Source of the DNA: Streptomyces sp. NRRL F-5126
Lineage (GTDB): Bacteria > Actinomycetota > Actinomycetes > Streptomycetales > Streptomycetaceae
DNA: 64,000 bases
Assembly: GCF_000721265.1 (NCBI RefSeq)
Contig: NZ_JOFZ01000017.1
Span: 1 to 64,000 of the forward strand
Reading direction: 5' to 3'
The translations under genes and the position numbers were made by a program. A model generated the notes under the pieces. That model saw only the letters and a program-made list of their open reading frames with translations. It made no database searches and had not been told where the DNA came from. Numbering within the stretch: the stretch's first letter is position 1; each line of letters starts with the position of its first letter. Shown one piece after another: positions 11,001 through 19,234 of the stretch.

Positions 11001-11220
11001 CGTCCAGGTCGGCACACCCGACTTCTCAGCGGCGAACCGCCCCATGATCACCAGTCTGGGTGACCTTGATGGAGACGGCTATCCCGATGTCCTCTCCATC
11101 ATCAAAGAGCGCCGGCTCTGGGCCAATATGGGACACGCCCTGTCCGGCACGTCAGCGCTCGGCGCACACAATGTCGTCAGCACGAGCCCGCTTTGGCAGA
11201 GCGTGACCGACATCGGCTGA
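8035..11220 (+). CDS. Secreted DNRLRE / FG-GAP repeat protein
   Basis: A 1061-residue exported protein with an N-terminal hydrophobic segment (about residues 22-42, ending GVSYAD). The N-terminal half has beta-rich regions. A DNRLRE-type domain follows at about residues 340-500 (STYVQSAYPGT, RSYYQFSI, THTTTTWNAQP-like pattern), typical of Gram-positive surface and RHS-associated proteins. The C-terminal third has at least four FG-GAP/VCBS-type calcium-binding turns: GDVDGDGTPD, GDVNGDGHPD, GDANGDGRPE and GDLDGDGYPD, suggesting a beta-propeller. It is divergent from the RHS toxin. DNRLRE proteins commonly accompany RHS genes in streptomycetes, so a role in display, anchoring or delivery of the toxin is plausible but inferred. 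GC is lower than in the chromosome to the right. Confidence 0.85.
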   Translation: MRQSVIRTQSRNGRFRRRVPAWFAGSAALLMLTGTTGVSYADTTPPAASPTTLEQAEDTAAAQAASSGQPVAVDAATDTVSTLTAEPNGSFLRTISSQPVRLQRSGGWVPLDATLHPAEGGGYATTTTTSQLTLSGGGSGPLAVMQDGSRQLSLTFPSPLPTPTVTGDTALYQDVLPGVDLRVSADEQGGFSEVLIVKSQDSAANPELTHLELTTAAQGVQVAADSGGNLTASDVATGDAVFHAAAPIMWDSSTTATDPTSGASPARTSARTVTNADETAADGTVTTDAVDEPAPGAHQAPVEVSSTDGQLTLTPDAGLLNDSATHYPVYIDPTWVPVSHSSSASTYVQSAYPGTSNYNDKGNSLGVGDQGWTSPTGAERSYYQFSIGSTMGDKHIHSAELDVTQSYSADWSCTKYNVTARNVGPIHTTTTWNAQPGLYSDTDTEPFTGSNNKDCAGGTRGGFNVTSAVANDGDGTVTFRLTGSESNRTAFKRFNKKATLAIRYNTKPNVPSSLKASPAPVSPATQGCDSDTYGWIGKTSSVRVSAHVSDPDGSKQNIHGEFAFWDKGGSGTATAHNLISTGDAAGEGNNVPGSGGTSAITVATSRLSDGHKYGWHVRTNDGIDTSAESAYCYFWYDDTAPNTIHATTSDFPTDGTGTKHEGDPATFALSATDPAPSGAHASGLSHFDYSTASAAALAGDGGTHVSANANGGATVTLTPTAWGSNTLYVSAVDKAGNQSATVSVQFYVPADLTKTVHPGDVDGDGTPDLLAADGTSGNLDLIAPSHEVPNSGGTPAPPLASNAANGPTGSDGSHSWADTLLAHRSSATHSSTGNWVDDLWAYRNGHLSFYANNLNNQGGLAGNSNLYYTRANHSDITSRPPCTAGDCTAYATDWSHVTQMIAPGDVNGDGHPDLITVENKQLWLYLGSAASGQFDAAENLSTLDWSNRTLMAPGDANGDGRPELWTRRNSDGVIFQYALPATTPTLGSPVQVGTPDFSAANRPMITSLGDLDGDGYPDVLSIIKERRLWANMGHALSGTSALGAHNVVSTSPLWQSVTDIG

Positions 11221-11258
11221 CAATCGCGTCTCTGCACGCGCTTGTTTCGTACGCACGC

Positions 11259-11302
11259 GATGACGGTGGTGGCCCGCCCGAACTGAGGCCACCACCGTCA
11301 TC
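11259..11302. terminator. Bidirectional terminator hairpin
   Basis: A perfect 15-bp inverted repeat (GATGACGGTGGTGGC and its complement) with a 14-base loop lies between the convergent DNRLRE gene and the small gene ending at 11339. There is no T-run, which is usual for high-GC actinobacteria. Confidence 0.75.
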
Positions 11303-11338
11303 CGCTCCACCACCGCCGGGCGGCGGGCTCGCAGGAGG

Positions 11339-11710
11339 TCAGACGGCGGGGCCCGCGCCCCACGCGTTCCGCTGGGCCGGCTGCACGTCGTCCCCGAGGA
11401 CGAGGTGCGTCGTCCCGCCCGGCAGGGTGGGCAGCTCGGACCAGTGCGTCACGGTCTCCTCGCTGTCCAGGCCGTAGGGCAGACGGACGACGCCGTCGGA
11501 GTCGAAGAAGCAGTCCCGGTGCTCCGTCCCGTCCTCGGTGAAGTACCGGTCGGTGAAGACCATCGGCCTCACCAGCCAGAACTCCTCGCCCGGCGGCGGC
11601 GTGCCGGGCTGGGCCGGATACCGGCCCGTGATGGCCGCCGGCACCGGCATGCCGGGCTCCGGCAGCCTCTCGCGTGCGTCGACCCACGTCACCACGGTGT
11701 TCGGATTCAT
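11339..11710 (-). CDS. Small hypothetical protein with WVDARERLPEPG motif
   Basis: 123 residues starting at ATG 11710, chosen because AAGGGTGGAG precedes it; an in-frame GTG nine bases upstream is possible. The N-terminal VTWVDARERLPEPG resembles the opening motif of DUF551-like small proteins, followed by an aromatic, acidic body. There is no signal peptide or membrane segment. GC is high again here, so the gene marks the chromosomal edge of the lower-GC island. Function is unknown. Confidence 0.6.
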   Translation of the reverse strand: MNPNTVVTWVDARERLPEPGMPVPAAITGRYPAQPGTPPPGEEFWLVRPMVFTDRYFTEDGTEHRDCFFDSDGVVRLPYGLDSEETVTHWSELPTLPGGTTHLVLGDDVQPAQRNAWGAGPAV

Positions 11711-11853
11711 CAGCTCCACCCTTGCTCAGGCAGTGTGCACGTTGCTTCTGTACTTCTGTCGCTTGATACCGGCACGTCGGCAGCCCGGCGACGGTGTCAG
11801 GCACGAGGGCCGCGTGGCGCCGGCGAAGGTTGCCCGGGCCGGGCGAGGACGGG

Positions 11854-14800
11854 TCAGTCGACCACCTGGCGGCCCTCCGGGAGTGCGCTGCACGACGCGC
11901 GGAACGCGCAGTGCGTGCAGTGTGCGCCTGGGGTGGGCGTGAAGCGTTCGTCCAGGACGCGGCCCGCCGCCTCCGCCAGGAGCCTCGGTGCCCAGTCGCC
12001 GGACAGGGGCTCCTGGGCCTGGATCCTGGGCTGCGCGTCGCCGCCCTCCTTGGCGGGCGCGGGCTGCCGCAGCTGGACGAGTTCCGCGCCGCCCGGCTGC
12101 GGCCCGCGGCCCTCGAACGCGCCGTCCACCGCGCCCTCGCCGACCGCGAGTTGGTACACCGCGAGCTGCGCGTGGTGCGCCACCTCGTCCCTCGTCGGGG
12201 CCTGCTTGCCCGTCTTGAAGTCGACGACGTACGCGCGCCCCTCGCCGTCCTTCTCCACGCGGTCCATGGAGCCACGGACGCGCACCTCGTACTCCCCCGC
12301 CCCGATCGTCACGTCGAACTCGTGCTCCGTGGCGACGGCCTGCCGCCCGCCCCGGTCCGTGACGTGCCAGCGCAGGAAGCGTTCGAGTGCGGCGCGCGCC
12401 TGGTCCTTCTCCTGCACCGACTTCCAGGGCGCGTCGAAGGCGAGGCCGTCCCAGACGGTGTCGAGCCGCTCCATCAGGACGGCGAGGTCCGCGGGCGTCC
12501 GGCCCGAGGCGACCTCGTCCGCGAGTACGTGCAGCACGTTGCCGAAGCCCTGCGCCGTCGTCGCGGGCGCGTCGGCCTTCACCTCGCGGCCCAGGAACCA
12601 CTGGAGCGCGCAGGTGTTGGCGAGTTGGTCGAGCGCGCTGCCCGAGAGCGCGACGGGCAGCGACCTGTCGCGCACCGGCACCGCGCTGAGTGTCGGCTCG
12701 TACAGGCCCCACCACCGGTCGGGGTGCGCGGCGGGGACGAGCGGCGTGCCCTCCTCGTCGGTGAGCGCGGCGAGGCGCGCGAGGCGGCGCGCGGCCGCGT
12801 CCCTGAGCGCGGGGCTCGCCTCCGGGTCGACGGTCGTGGCCCGCAGCTCCGCGACAAGCGGCGCGACGGCGAGTGGGCGGCGGGGCCTCGCCGTGATGTC
12901 GCGCGGCTCGACGCCGAGTTCGGTCAGGAAGCGGGACGGCTGGTCGCCGTCGTCGGCGGCTGACTTTACGGCCGTGACGACGAGCCGGTCGCGGGCGCGC
13001 GTGGCCGCGACGTAGAAGAGCCTGCGCTCCTCGGTCAGCAGCGCGCCCGGGGTGAGCGGCTCGGCCAGGCCGTCGCGGCCGATGCGGTCCGCCTCCAGCA
13101 GGGAGCCGCGGCGGCGCAGGTCGGGCCAGAGGCCCTCCTGCACGCCGGCGACGACGACGAGGCGCCACTCAAGGCCCTTCGAGCGGTGCGCGGTCATCAG
13201 GCTCACGGCGTCGGGGCGCACCGCACGGCGGGTGAGGGTGTCGGCTGCGATGTCCTGCGCGTCCAGCTCTTCGAGGAAGTTGAGCACGCCGCGGCCGCCG
13301 GTGCGCTCCTCGGCACGTGCGGCGGCGTCGAAGAGCGCGCAGACGGCGTCGAGGTCGCGGTCGGCGTTGCGGCCCGCGGCGCCCCCGCGCAGCGCCGCAC
13401 GCTCCAGGCGTGCGGGCCAGGGGGTGCCGTCCCACAGCGCCCACAGCGCCTCCTCGGCGGTGCCGCCGGATTCGAGGAGCTCCCGGGTCCCCCGCAGCAG
13501 GTCGCCGAGGCGCTGCGCGCCGCGCGCGTAGGCGGGATCGTGCGTGACGAGCCGCTCGGGCTCGGCTAGTGCGCGCGCGAGCAGCACGTCGGACGGCGCC
13601 GGCAGCCGGTCGCCCGCGCGCCGCTCGTCCTCGCGCAGGGCGCGCCCGAGGCGGCGCAGGTCGGCCGCGTCCATGCCGCCGAGCGGCGAACCGAGCAGCG
13701 CGAGCGCGACATCGACGGGCAGCGCCGCGCCGGCGTCCCCCGACCCGGTGGGGACCTCCATCCCAGCGGGGGCCGCCCCCTCGGCGGAGGCCGCCGCAGC
13801 GGCGGGAGCCGCCCCAGCGACGGAGTCCCCCTCGGCCGCGGGCGCCACATCGGCGCCGGGGGCAGCCGACGTGGAGGAGCCCGTGCGCGCGTCGGACGGC
13901 GACCGCCCGTCTGCCGCCTGCGCGCACGGGTCGGGGCTCGTCTGCGAGCCCGGCCCCGTCGCGTCGCACACCTGCGGTTGCGAATCCGGCGGTTGCGGAT
14001 CCGGCGCCCCGCCGGTGTCCGCTCCGACTGCGGGGGCCGGCCCGGTGGCGTCGTGCGCGCGTGCGTCAGACCCCGCGACCGCGTGGCCCGCGTCCCCCGG
14101 GCGCGCGCCCGGCGCGGGGCGCGCGAGCGCGGCCGTCGCCACCGCGCGCAGCGCCGTCAGCAGCGAGGCCACCGCCGGCTCGTGCCGCAGCGGGATGTCG
14201 TCGCCGTCCACCTCGACCGGCACGCCCGCCGACGTCAGCGCCCTGCGGATCGACGGGATCGTGCGGCCGCCCGCGCGCACCAGCACCGCCATGTCGCCCC
14301 AGCCGACCCCGTCCTCAAGGTGAGCCCTGCGCAGGATGTCCGCGACGTTGTCCAGCTCCGTGGACGGCGTGGGGAAGGTGTACACCTCCGCCCTGCCGCC
14401 GTCCCGCACCGGCTCGGGCCCGCGGTGCGCGCTGACCGCCTCGCGCGGCAGGCGCGGCAGCGGCATCCGCCGTGCCACCTCGCGCGTCGCGGCCAGCAGG
14501 CGCGCCCCCGAGCGCCGGGTACGGGTGAGGACCGCCACCGGCGCCTCGCGGCCGTCGCCGCGCGGGAACGCGCGCGGGAAGTCGAGGACGCCGTTGACGT
14601 CGGCGCCGCGGAACGCGTAGATCGACTGGTCGGGATCTCCGAACGCGACCAGCGTCCGCCCGCCGCCCGCCAGTGCACGCAACAGCCTGACCTGCGCCGG
14701 GTCCGTGTCCTGGTACTCGTCGACGAAGACCGCGTCGTAGGAGGCGGCCAGCTTCGGGCCCACGTCGGGAAGGCCGGCGAGCAGCGCCGCCCGGAGCACG

Positions 14801-15519
14801 AGCTCCGCGTAGTCCAGCACGCCCTGGAGGTCGAGCACGTCGAGGTACTCGGCGAGGAAGGCGGCCGCCGCGCGCCAGTCGGGGCGCCCCGTGCGCGCCG
14901 CGAACGCGCCGAGCGCGTCGGGGCCGAGGCCGAGCTCGCGGCTGCGCGCCAGCACCGCGCGCACCTCGTCCGCGAAGCCGCGCGTCGTCAGGCAGGCCCT
15001 GAGGTCGTCGGGCCAGCGCACGCGCGAGCGTCCCTCGCGCGCGAGGTCGATCTGGCCGGCGAGCAGGTCGCGCACGGCGACGTCCTGCTCGGGGCCCGAC
15101 AGCAGCCGCAGGGGCTCCCTGAACAGGGCGGCGTCCTGATGCGCGCGTACCAGGGCGTAGCACAGCGAGTGGAACGTGGTCGCCTGCGGCGCGCGTGCGC
15201 CGCCGAGCCGGGCCGCCATCCGGTCGCGCAGCTCGACCGCGGCCTTGCGGCTGAACGTCAGCACGAGGATCCGCGCCGGGTCGCCGCCGCGCGCGACGCG
15301 TGCCGCGACGGACTCCACCAGTGTCGTGGTCTTGCCCGTGCCGGGGCCTGCGAGCACGAGCAGCGGTCCCGCCGCGTGGTCAACCACCGCGCGCTGTGCC
15401 GCGTCCAGCACAGGGAGGTCCGCCGGTTCGGGGGCGGTGCGTACCAGACGGTAGGCGCCGGCGCCCCGCTGCCGCGCCCCCTGGTGCGGGGGGCGCCCGG
15501 TGGTGGTGGAGGAGCTCAC
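11854..15519 (-). CDS. UvrD/REP-family ATP-dependent DNA helicase with RecB-like nuclease domain (AdnA-type)
   Basis: 1221 residues. The N-terminal superfamily 1A motor has Walker A GPGTGKTT (about 58-65) and Walker B/motif II VDEYQDTD (about 262-269). The C-terminal PD-(D/E)XK nuclease shows GSMDRVE, then VVDFKTGK (about 1080-1105) and a QLAVYQLAV helix. Cysteines at about 977 and in HCTHCAFRASC near the end fit the AddB/AdnA Fe-S nuclease clamp. AdnAB resects double-strand breaks in actinobacteria. The position next to the alkyltransferase-like gene matches M. tuberculosis Rv3202c (AdnA). The AdnB partner expected immediately downstream is absent; the RHS island lies there instead. Residues about 468-598 are an Ala/Pro/Gly-rich, low-complexity insertion inside the motor. 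Confidence 0.87.
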   Translation of the reverse strand: MSSSTTTGRPPHQGARQRGAGAYRLVRTAPEPADLPVLDAAQRAVVDHAAGPLLVLAGPGTGKTTTLVESVAARVARGGDPARILVLTFSRKAAVELRDRMAARLGGARAPQATTFHSLCYALVRAHQDAALFREPLRLLSGPEQDVAVRDLLAGQIDLAREGRSRVRWPDDLRACLTTRGFADEVRAVLARSRELGLGPDALGAFAARTGRPDWRAAAAFLAEYLDVLDLQGVLDYAELVLRAALLAGLPDVGPKLAASYDAVFVDEYQDTDPAQVRLLRALAGGGRTLVAFGDPDQSIYAFRGADVNGVLDFPRAFPRGDGREAPVAVLTRTRRSGARLLAATREVARRMPLPRLPREAVSAHRGPEPVRDGGRAEVYTFPTPSTELDNVADILRRAHLEDGVGWGDMAVLVRAGGRTIPSIRRALTSAGVPVEVDGDDIPLRHEPAVASLLTALRAVATAALARPAPGARPGDAGHAVAGSDARAHDATGPAPAVGADTGGAPDPQPPDSQPQVCDATGPGSQTSPDPCAQAADGRSPSDARTGSSTSAAPGADVAPAAEGDSVAGAAPAAAAASAEGAAPAGMEVPTGSGDAGAALPVDVALALLGSPLGGMDAADLRRLGRALREDERRAGDRLPAPSDVLLARALAEPERLVTHDPAYARGAQRLGDLLRGTRELLESGGTAEEALWALWDGTPWPARLERAALRGGAAGRNADRDLDAVCALFDAAARAEERTGGRGVLNFLEELDAQDIAADTLTRRAVRPDAVSLMTAHRSKGLEWRLVVVAGVQEGLWPDLRRRGSLLEADRIGRDGLAEPLTPGALLTEERRLFYVAATRARDRLVVTAVKSAADDGDQPSRFLTELGVEPRDITARPRRPLAVAPLVAELRATTVDPEASPALRDAAARRLARLAALTDEEGTPLVPAAHPDRWWGLYEPTLSAVPVRDRSLPVALSGSALDQLANTCALQWFLGREVKADAPATTAQGFGNVLHVLADEVASGRTPADLAVLMERLDTVWDGLAFDAPWKSVQEKDQARAALERFLRWHVTDRGGRQAVATEHEFDVTIGAGEYEVRVRGSMDRVEKDGEGRAYVVDFKTGKQAPTRDEVAHHAQLAVYQLAVGEGAVDGAFEGRGPQPGGAELVQLRQPAPAKEGGDAQPRIQAQEPLSGDWAPRLLAEAAGRVLDERFTPTPGAHCTHCAFRASCSALPEGRQVVD

Positions 15520-15716
15520 GTCGATCGCCGGTCCTGGAAGTCGTACGAGGGGGTGCTGAGGTGCGAGGAGTCGAGCGGGCCGTGTGGGGCCCGGCAGCGG
15601 CGCGGGAGCCGTGCGTGACGCGTGCGCCAGACGCTACGCCGCCGGGCCCCGGGGACGCAGGCAGTGGTGCGAAACCGACCGGGCCTCTCCATCCCGCACC
15701 ACGATGGCGGAAACTG

Positions 15717-16175
15717 TCATATGTGAGACCGATCGCCCGCGTGCTCCGCGGCCTGCCCGCCGCCCACCGCGCCGCCGTCCCACCTGGCGCGCCGCATGTC
15801 GAGGCGGGGCAGGTGGCCCTCTGCGCCGCGCGCGGCCTCCCGCAGCGGCGTGCCCTCCGCCCGGTAGGCGTCGAGCGCCCGCAGCTCATGCCCCGCGAGC
15901 AGCACGCCGTCGGAGCGCACCACGCGCCACCACGGCACCGCGCCGCCGTACAGCGCCATGACGCGGCCCACCTGGCGCGGGCCGCCCTCCTCGATCCACT
16001 CGGCGACATCGCCGTACGTCATGACCCGGCCCGGCGGGATCAGCTCCGCGACGTCGAGGACCCTCTCGGCGTACTCCGGCAGCTCCGCCGCGCCGTCCGC
16101 CGGCCCCGGGCCCTCGCCCGGCCCGGCCACCCGCTTCCCGTCCCGTTCGTGCTCCTGCCGCCTCATCCGTCCCAT
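15717..16175 (-). CDS. Alkyltransferase-like (MGMT-family) DNA repair protein lacking the active-site Cys
   Basis: 152 residues. The MGMT DNA-binding core is present: RVMTYGDVAEWI, then RQVGRVMALYGG, then PWWRVVRSDG. True O6-alkylguanine transferases have PCHRV at the last position; here Trp-Trp replaces Cys-His, so methyl transfer is impossible. This matches alkyltransferase-like proteins (ATLs), which bind O6-alkylguanine and hand the lesion to nucleotide excision repair. It sits just upstream of the AdnA-type helicase on the same strand, an arrangement also known in mycobacteria, and forms part of a DNA-repair group. The tail after about residue 125 is poorly ordered. Confidence 0.85.
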   Translation of the reverse strand: MGRMRRQEHERDGKRVAGPGEGPGPADGAAELPEYAERVLDVAELIPPGRVMTYGDVAEWIEEGGPRQVGRVMALYGGAVPWWRVVRSDGVLLAGHELRALDAYRAEGTPLREAARGAEGHLPRLDMRRARWDGGAVGGGQAAEHAGDRSHI

Positions 16176-16327
16176 CCTGCCTCACGGCACGGACAGTCGC
16201 GGCGGGCGGGCGCAGTGCCCGCATACCAGGGCAAAGCGCCACGTCCCGCTGCTCATCTGTGCGCGCAACGCCCTGTGTTGCCCCCGTGCGCGGACCTCAC
16301 GTGCCACCATCGTGCGGGCGGTGACTG

Positions 16328-19234
16328 GTGATACAAGATCGAGAAGACACGGACGCGACGGAGGGGCAGGCCGGACGGCCTGCCACGGCCGAGGGCCCCT
16401 CCGGCGGTGAGCCGTGCGACCGTGACGGCGCGCCGTCCGCCGCCGCCGGGGAGGACACGGCCGTGACGGACGACGACGGCCGGTCCCCCGATACCGAATC
16501 CCCCGATACCGAGTCCGCCGACGCCGAGTCCCCTGACGCCGAGTCCTCTGCCGCCGAGTCCCCCGACGGCGAGTCCCCCGAGGCCGTGCGCGCCCAGACG
16601 GAGCCCGTCGGCGACGAGGACGAGGTCCCGCACGCCGACCGCGTCTCCGGCGACGAGCCGCTGCTCGCCGCGCGCGTGCACCGCCCTTCCGACCTGCTGC
16701 GCCTCCTCGTGGGGCTGCTCGCCATCGCCCTCGTACTCCTGCTGTCCGCGTTCGCCCACGGCACCACGTCGGGTCTTGAGCAGGACATCAGCAGGGGCAC
16801 GGGCCAGGCGCCGGACCTGCTCGCCAAGTTCGCGGGGCTGCTGTCCAGCATCGCCGTGCTGCTCGTGCCCGTCGCGTTCGCGATCGAGCGCCTGATCAAA
16901 CGGGACGGGCTGCGCATCGCGGACGGCGTGCTCGCTGCGGTGCTCGCCCACGGTGTGACCCTCGCCACCGACCTGTGGGTGGCGCGCGCGGCCCCGCACG
17001 GCTTGCAGGCCGCGCTGACCATGCCGCAGGTCGGCAGCGGGGCGACGGACCCGGTGCACGGCTACCTGGCGCCCGTCATCGCCTACATGACGGCCGTCGG
17101 CATGGCCCGAAGGCCGCGCTGGCGGGTGGTCCTGTGGGCGGTGCTGCTGCTCGACGCGTTCGCCATGCTCGTCGCCGGTTACACGACGCCCTTCTCGATC
17201 ATTCTGACCGTGCTCATCGGCTGGACGGTGGCCTACGGCACGCTCTACGCGGTCGGCTCGCCGAACGTGCGGCCCACCGGCCAGACCCTCATGGCGGGGT
17301 TGCGCAGGGTCGGCTTCCGTCCGGTCAGCGCGATGCGCGCCGAGGAGCCGTCGTCCGAGCCGATCGAGGCGGCCGACCGGGGCCGGCGGTACTTCGTCTC
17401 CCTGGAGGACGGGCCGCCGCTCGACGTCACCGTCGTCGACCGCGAGCAGCAGGCGCAGGGCTTCTTCTACCGGGTGTGGCGCAGGCTGACGCTGCGCTCG
17501 ATCACCTCGGGCAGGTCCATCCCGTCCCTGCGCCAGGCGCTTGAGCAGGAGGCACTGCTCGCATACGCGGCGATCGCGGCGGGCGCGCGCGCCCCCAAGC
17601 TGATCGCCACATCGGAGCTCGGGCCCGACGCCGTCATGCTCGTGTACGAGCACCTCGGCGGGCGCACGCTCGACGCCCTCGCGGACGACGAGATCACCGA
17701 CGAGCTGATGCGCGGCGCCTGGGAGCAGGTGCGGGCACTGCAGTCTCGGCGCATCGCGCACCGCAGCCTGACCGGGGACGCGCTGCTCGTGGACCGTACG
17801 GGGCTCGTCACGCTCACGGAGCTGCGCGGCGGCGAGATCGCCGCGAGCGACGTGGTGCTGCGCATGGACACCGCGCAGCTGCTCACCACGGTCGGCCTGC
17901 GGGTCGGCGCGGAGCGCTCCGTCGCGGCCGCGGTGGGGGTGCTGGGGCCCGACGCGGTCGCCGACTGCCTGCCGCTGCTCCAGCCGATCGCGCTGAGCCG
18001 TTCGACGCGTGCGACGCTGCGCAGGCTCGCGCGCGAACGGTCGCAGCGCGAGCGCGAGGCCGTGCTTGAGGCGTCCGCCGCGAACAAGAAGGCGCGGCTC
18101 GCGGAGGCGTCCGCCGCGGCGGACGGCGACAAGGACGGTGGCAAGAAGGCCGCACGCAAGTCGTTGCGGGCGGAGAAGCAGGCCGAGAAGCGTGCCATAG
18201 ACGACGCTCTGGGCGGGGCACGCGAGGAGGACCTGCTCTCGCAGATCCGGGGGCAGGTGCTGCTGATCAGGCCGCAGGCGCCGGTGGAGCCTGTGCGCCT
18301 CGAACGGATCAGGCCGCGCACGCTGATCGGGTTCATCGCGGGCGCGATCGCCGCGTACTTCCTGCTGTCGCAGCTCACCCAGCTCGACTTCGGCATGGTC
18401 ATCAGCAAGGCGCACTGGGGCTGGGTGGTGGCCGCGGTGCTGTTCTCGGCGGCGTCGTACGTGGCGGCCGCGATGAGCCTGCTCGGCTTCGTGCCGGAGC
18501 GTGTGCCGTTCCTGCGCACAGTGTCCGCGCAGGTCGCCGGGTCCTTCGTGAAGATCGTCGCACCGGCGGCGGTCGGCGGTGTCGCGCTGAACACCCGGTT
18601 CCTGCAGCGCTCCGGGGTGCGCCCAGGACTCGCGGTGGCGAGCGTGGGCGCGTCCCAGCTGTTCGGGCTCGGCGCGCACATCCTGCTGCTGGCGGCCTTC
18701 GGCTATCTGACGGGTACGGAGAAGACGACGTCGCTCACCCCGTCGAGGACGGTGATCGCGGGGCTGCTGACGGTCGCGGTGCTCGTCCTCGTGGTGACGG
18801 CGATCCCGTTCCTGCGCAAGTGGGTGGTGACACGGCTGCGGTCGCTGTTCGCCGGCGTCGTGCCGCGCATGCTGGACGTCCTGCAGCAGCCGATGAAGCT
18901 GGCGACGGGCATCGGCGGCCAGCTGCTGCTGACGGGCATGTTCGTGATGTGCCTCGACGCGTCGATCCGCGCGTTCGACAACGGGCACCAGCAGCTGAGC
19001 TACGCGAGCATCGCCGTCGTCTTCCTCGCGGGCAACGCGATCGGCTCCGCGGCGCCCACCCCGGGCGGTGTGGGCGCGATCGACGGCGCGCTGACGCTGG
19101 GCCTGCTGGCCGTGGGCCTGCCGAAGGAGGTCGCGGCGCCGGCGGTGCTGCTGTTCCGCCTGATGACGCTGTGGGTGCCGGTGCTGCCGGGGTGGATCTG
19201 CTTCAACCAGCTGACCCGCAGAGGCTCACTCTGA
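16328..19234 (+). CDS. Large membrane protein: kinase-like segment plus LPG-synthase/flippase-type transmembrane domain
   Basis: 968 residues from GTG 16328. Layout: an acidic, disordered N-terminus (1-110) containing pentapeptide repeats; several membrane helices (about 125-310); a soluble region (about 340-560) with degenerate protein-kinase-like features (EALLAYAAIAAG, MLVYEHLGGRTLDAL, then HRSLTGDALLVD in place of a canonical catalytic loop); a Lys/Ala-rich stretch; and a C-terminal lysylphosphatidylglycerol-synthase/AglD-type membrane domain (about 660-965) with the diagnostic APTPGGVGAIDGAL motif. Family members move or modify lipids in the cytoplasmic membrane, but the substrate here is unknown. 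No aminoacyl-transferase domain is present, so lysyl-PG synthesis itself is unlikely. Confidence 0.8.
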   Translation: MIQDREDTDATEGQAGRPATAEGPSGGEPCDRDGAPSAAAGEDTAVTDDDGRSPDTESPDTESADAESPDAESSAAESPDGESPEAVRAQTEPVGDEDEVPHADRVSGDEPLLAARVHRPSDLLRLLVGLLAIALVLLLSAFAHGTTSGLEQDISRGTGQAPDLLAKFAGLLSSIAVLLVPVAFAIERLIKRDGLRIADGVLAAVLAHGVTLATDLWVARAAPHGLQAALTMPQVGSGATDPVHGYLAPVIAYMTAVGMARRPRWRVVLWAVLLLDAFAMLVAGYTTPFSIILTVLIGWTVAYGTLYAVGSPNVRPTGQTLMAGLRRVGFRPVSAMRAEEPSSEPIEAADRGRRYFVSLEDGPPLDVTVVDREQQAQGFFYRVWRRLTLRSITSGRSIPSLRQALEQEALLAYAAIAAGARAPKLIATSELGPDAVMLVYEHLGGRTLDALADDEITDELMRGAWEQVRALQSRRIAHRSLTGDALLVDRTGLVTLTELRGGEIAASDVVLRMDTAQLLTTVGLRVGAERSVAAAVGVLGPDAVADCLPLLQPIALSRSTRATLRRLARERSQREREAVLEASAANKKARLAEASAAADGDKDGGKKAARKSLRAEKQAEKRAIDDALGGAREEDLLSQIRGQVLLIRPQAPVEPVRLERIRPRTLIGFIAGAIAAYFLLSQLTQLDFGMVISKAHWGWVVAAVLFSAASYVAAAMSLLGFVPERVPFLRTVSAQVAGSFVKIVAPAAVGGVALNTRFLQRSGVRPGLAVASVGASQLFGLGAHILLLAAFGYLTGTEKTTSLTPSRTVIAGLLTVAVLVLVVTAIPFLRKWVVTRLRSLFAGVVPRMLDVLQQPMKLATGIGGQLLLTGMFVMCLDASIRAFDNGHQQLSYASIAVVFLAGNAIGSAAPTPGGVGAIDGALTLGLLAVGLPKEVAAPAVLLFRLMTLWVPVLPGWICFNQLTRRGSL
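16484..16588 (+). repeat. 15-bp coding tandem repeat (pentapeptide SPDxE)
   Basis: Seven imperfect copies of a 15-base unit near the start of the flippase-like gene encode SPDTE, SPDTE, SADAE, SPDAE, SSAAE, SPDGE and SPEAV. The result is a strongly acidic cytoplasmic tail. Copy number at such units often varies between strains. Confidence 0.85.

Noticed and set aside
16253..18988. A 911-codon open frame on the minus strand opposite the flippase-like gene
   Set aside because: Its product is Arg/His/Gln-rich and unfolded-looking, it lacks a ribosome binding site, and it is antisense to a gene with clear membrane-domain motifs. Long antisense frames are common in very high-GC DNA.
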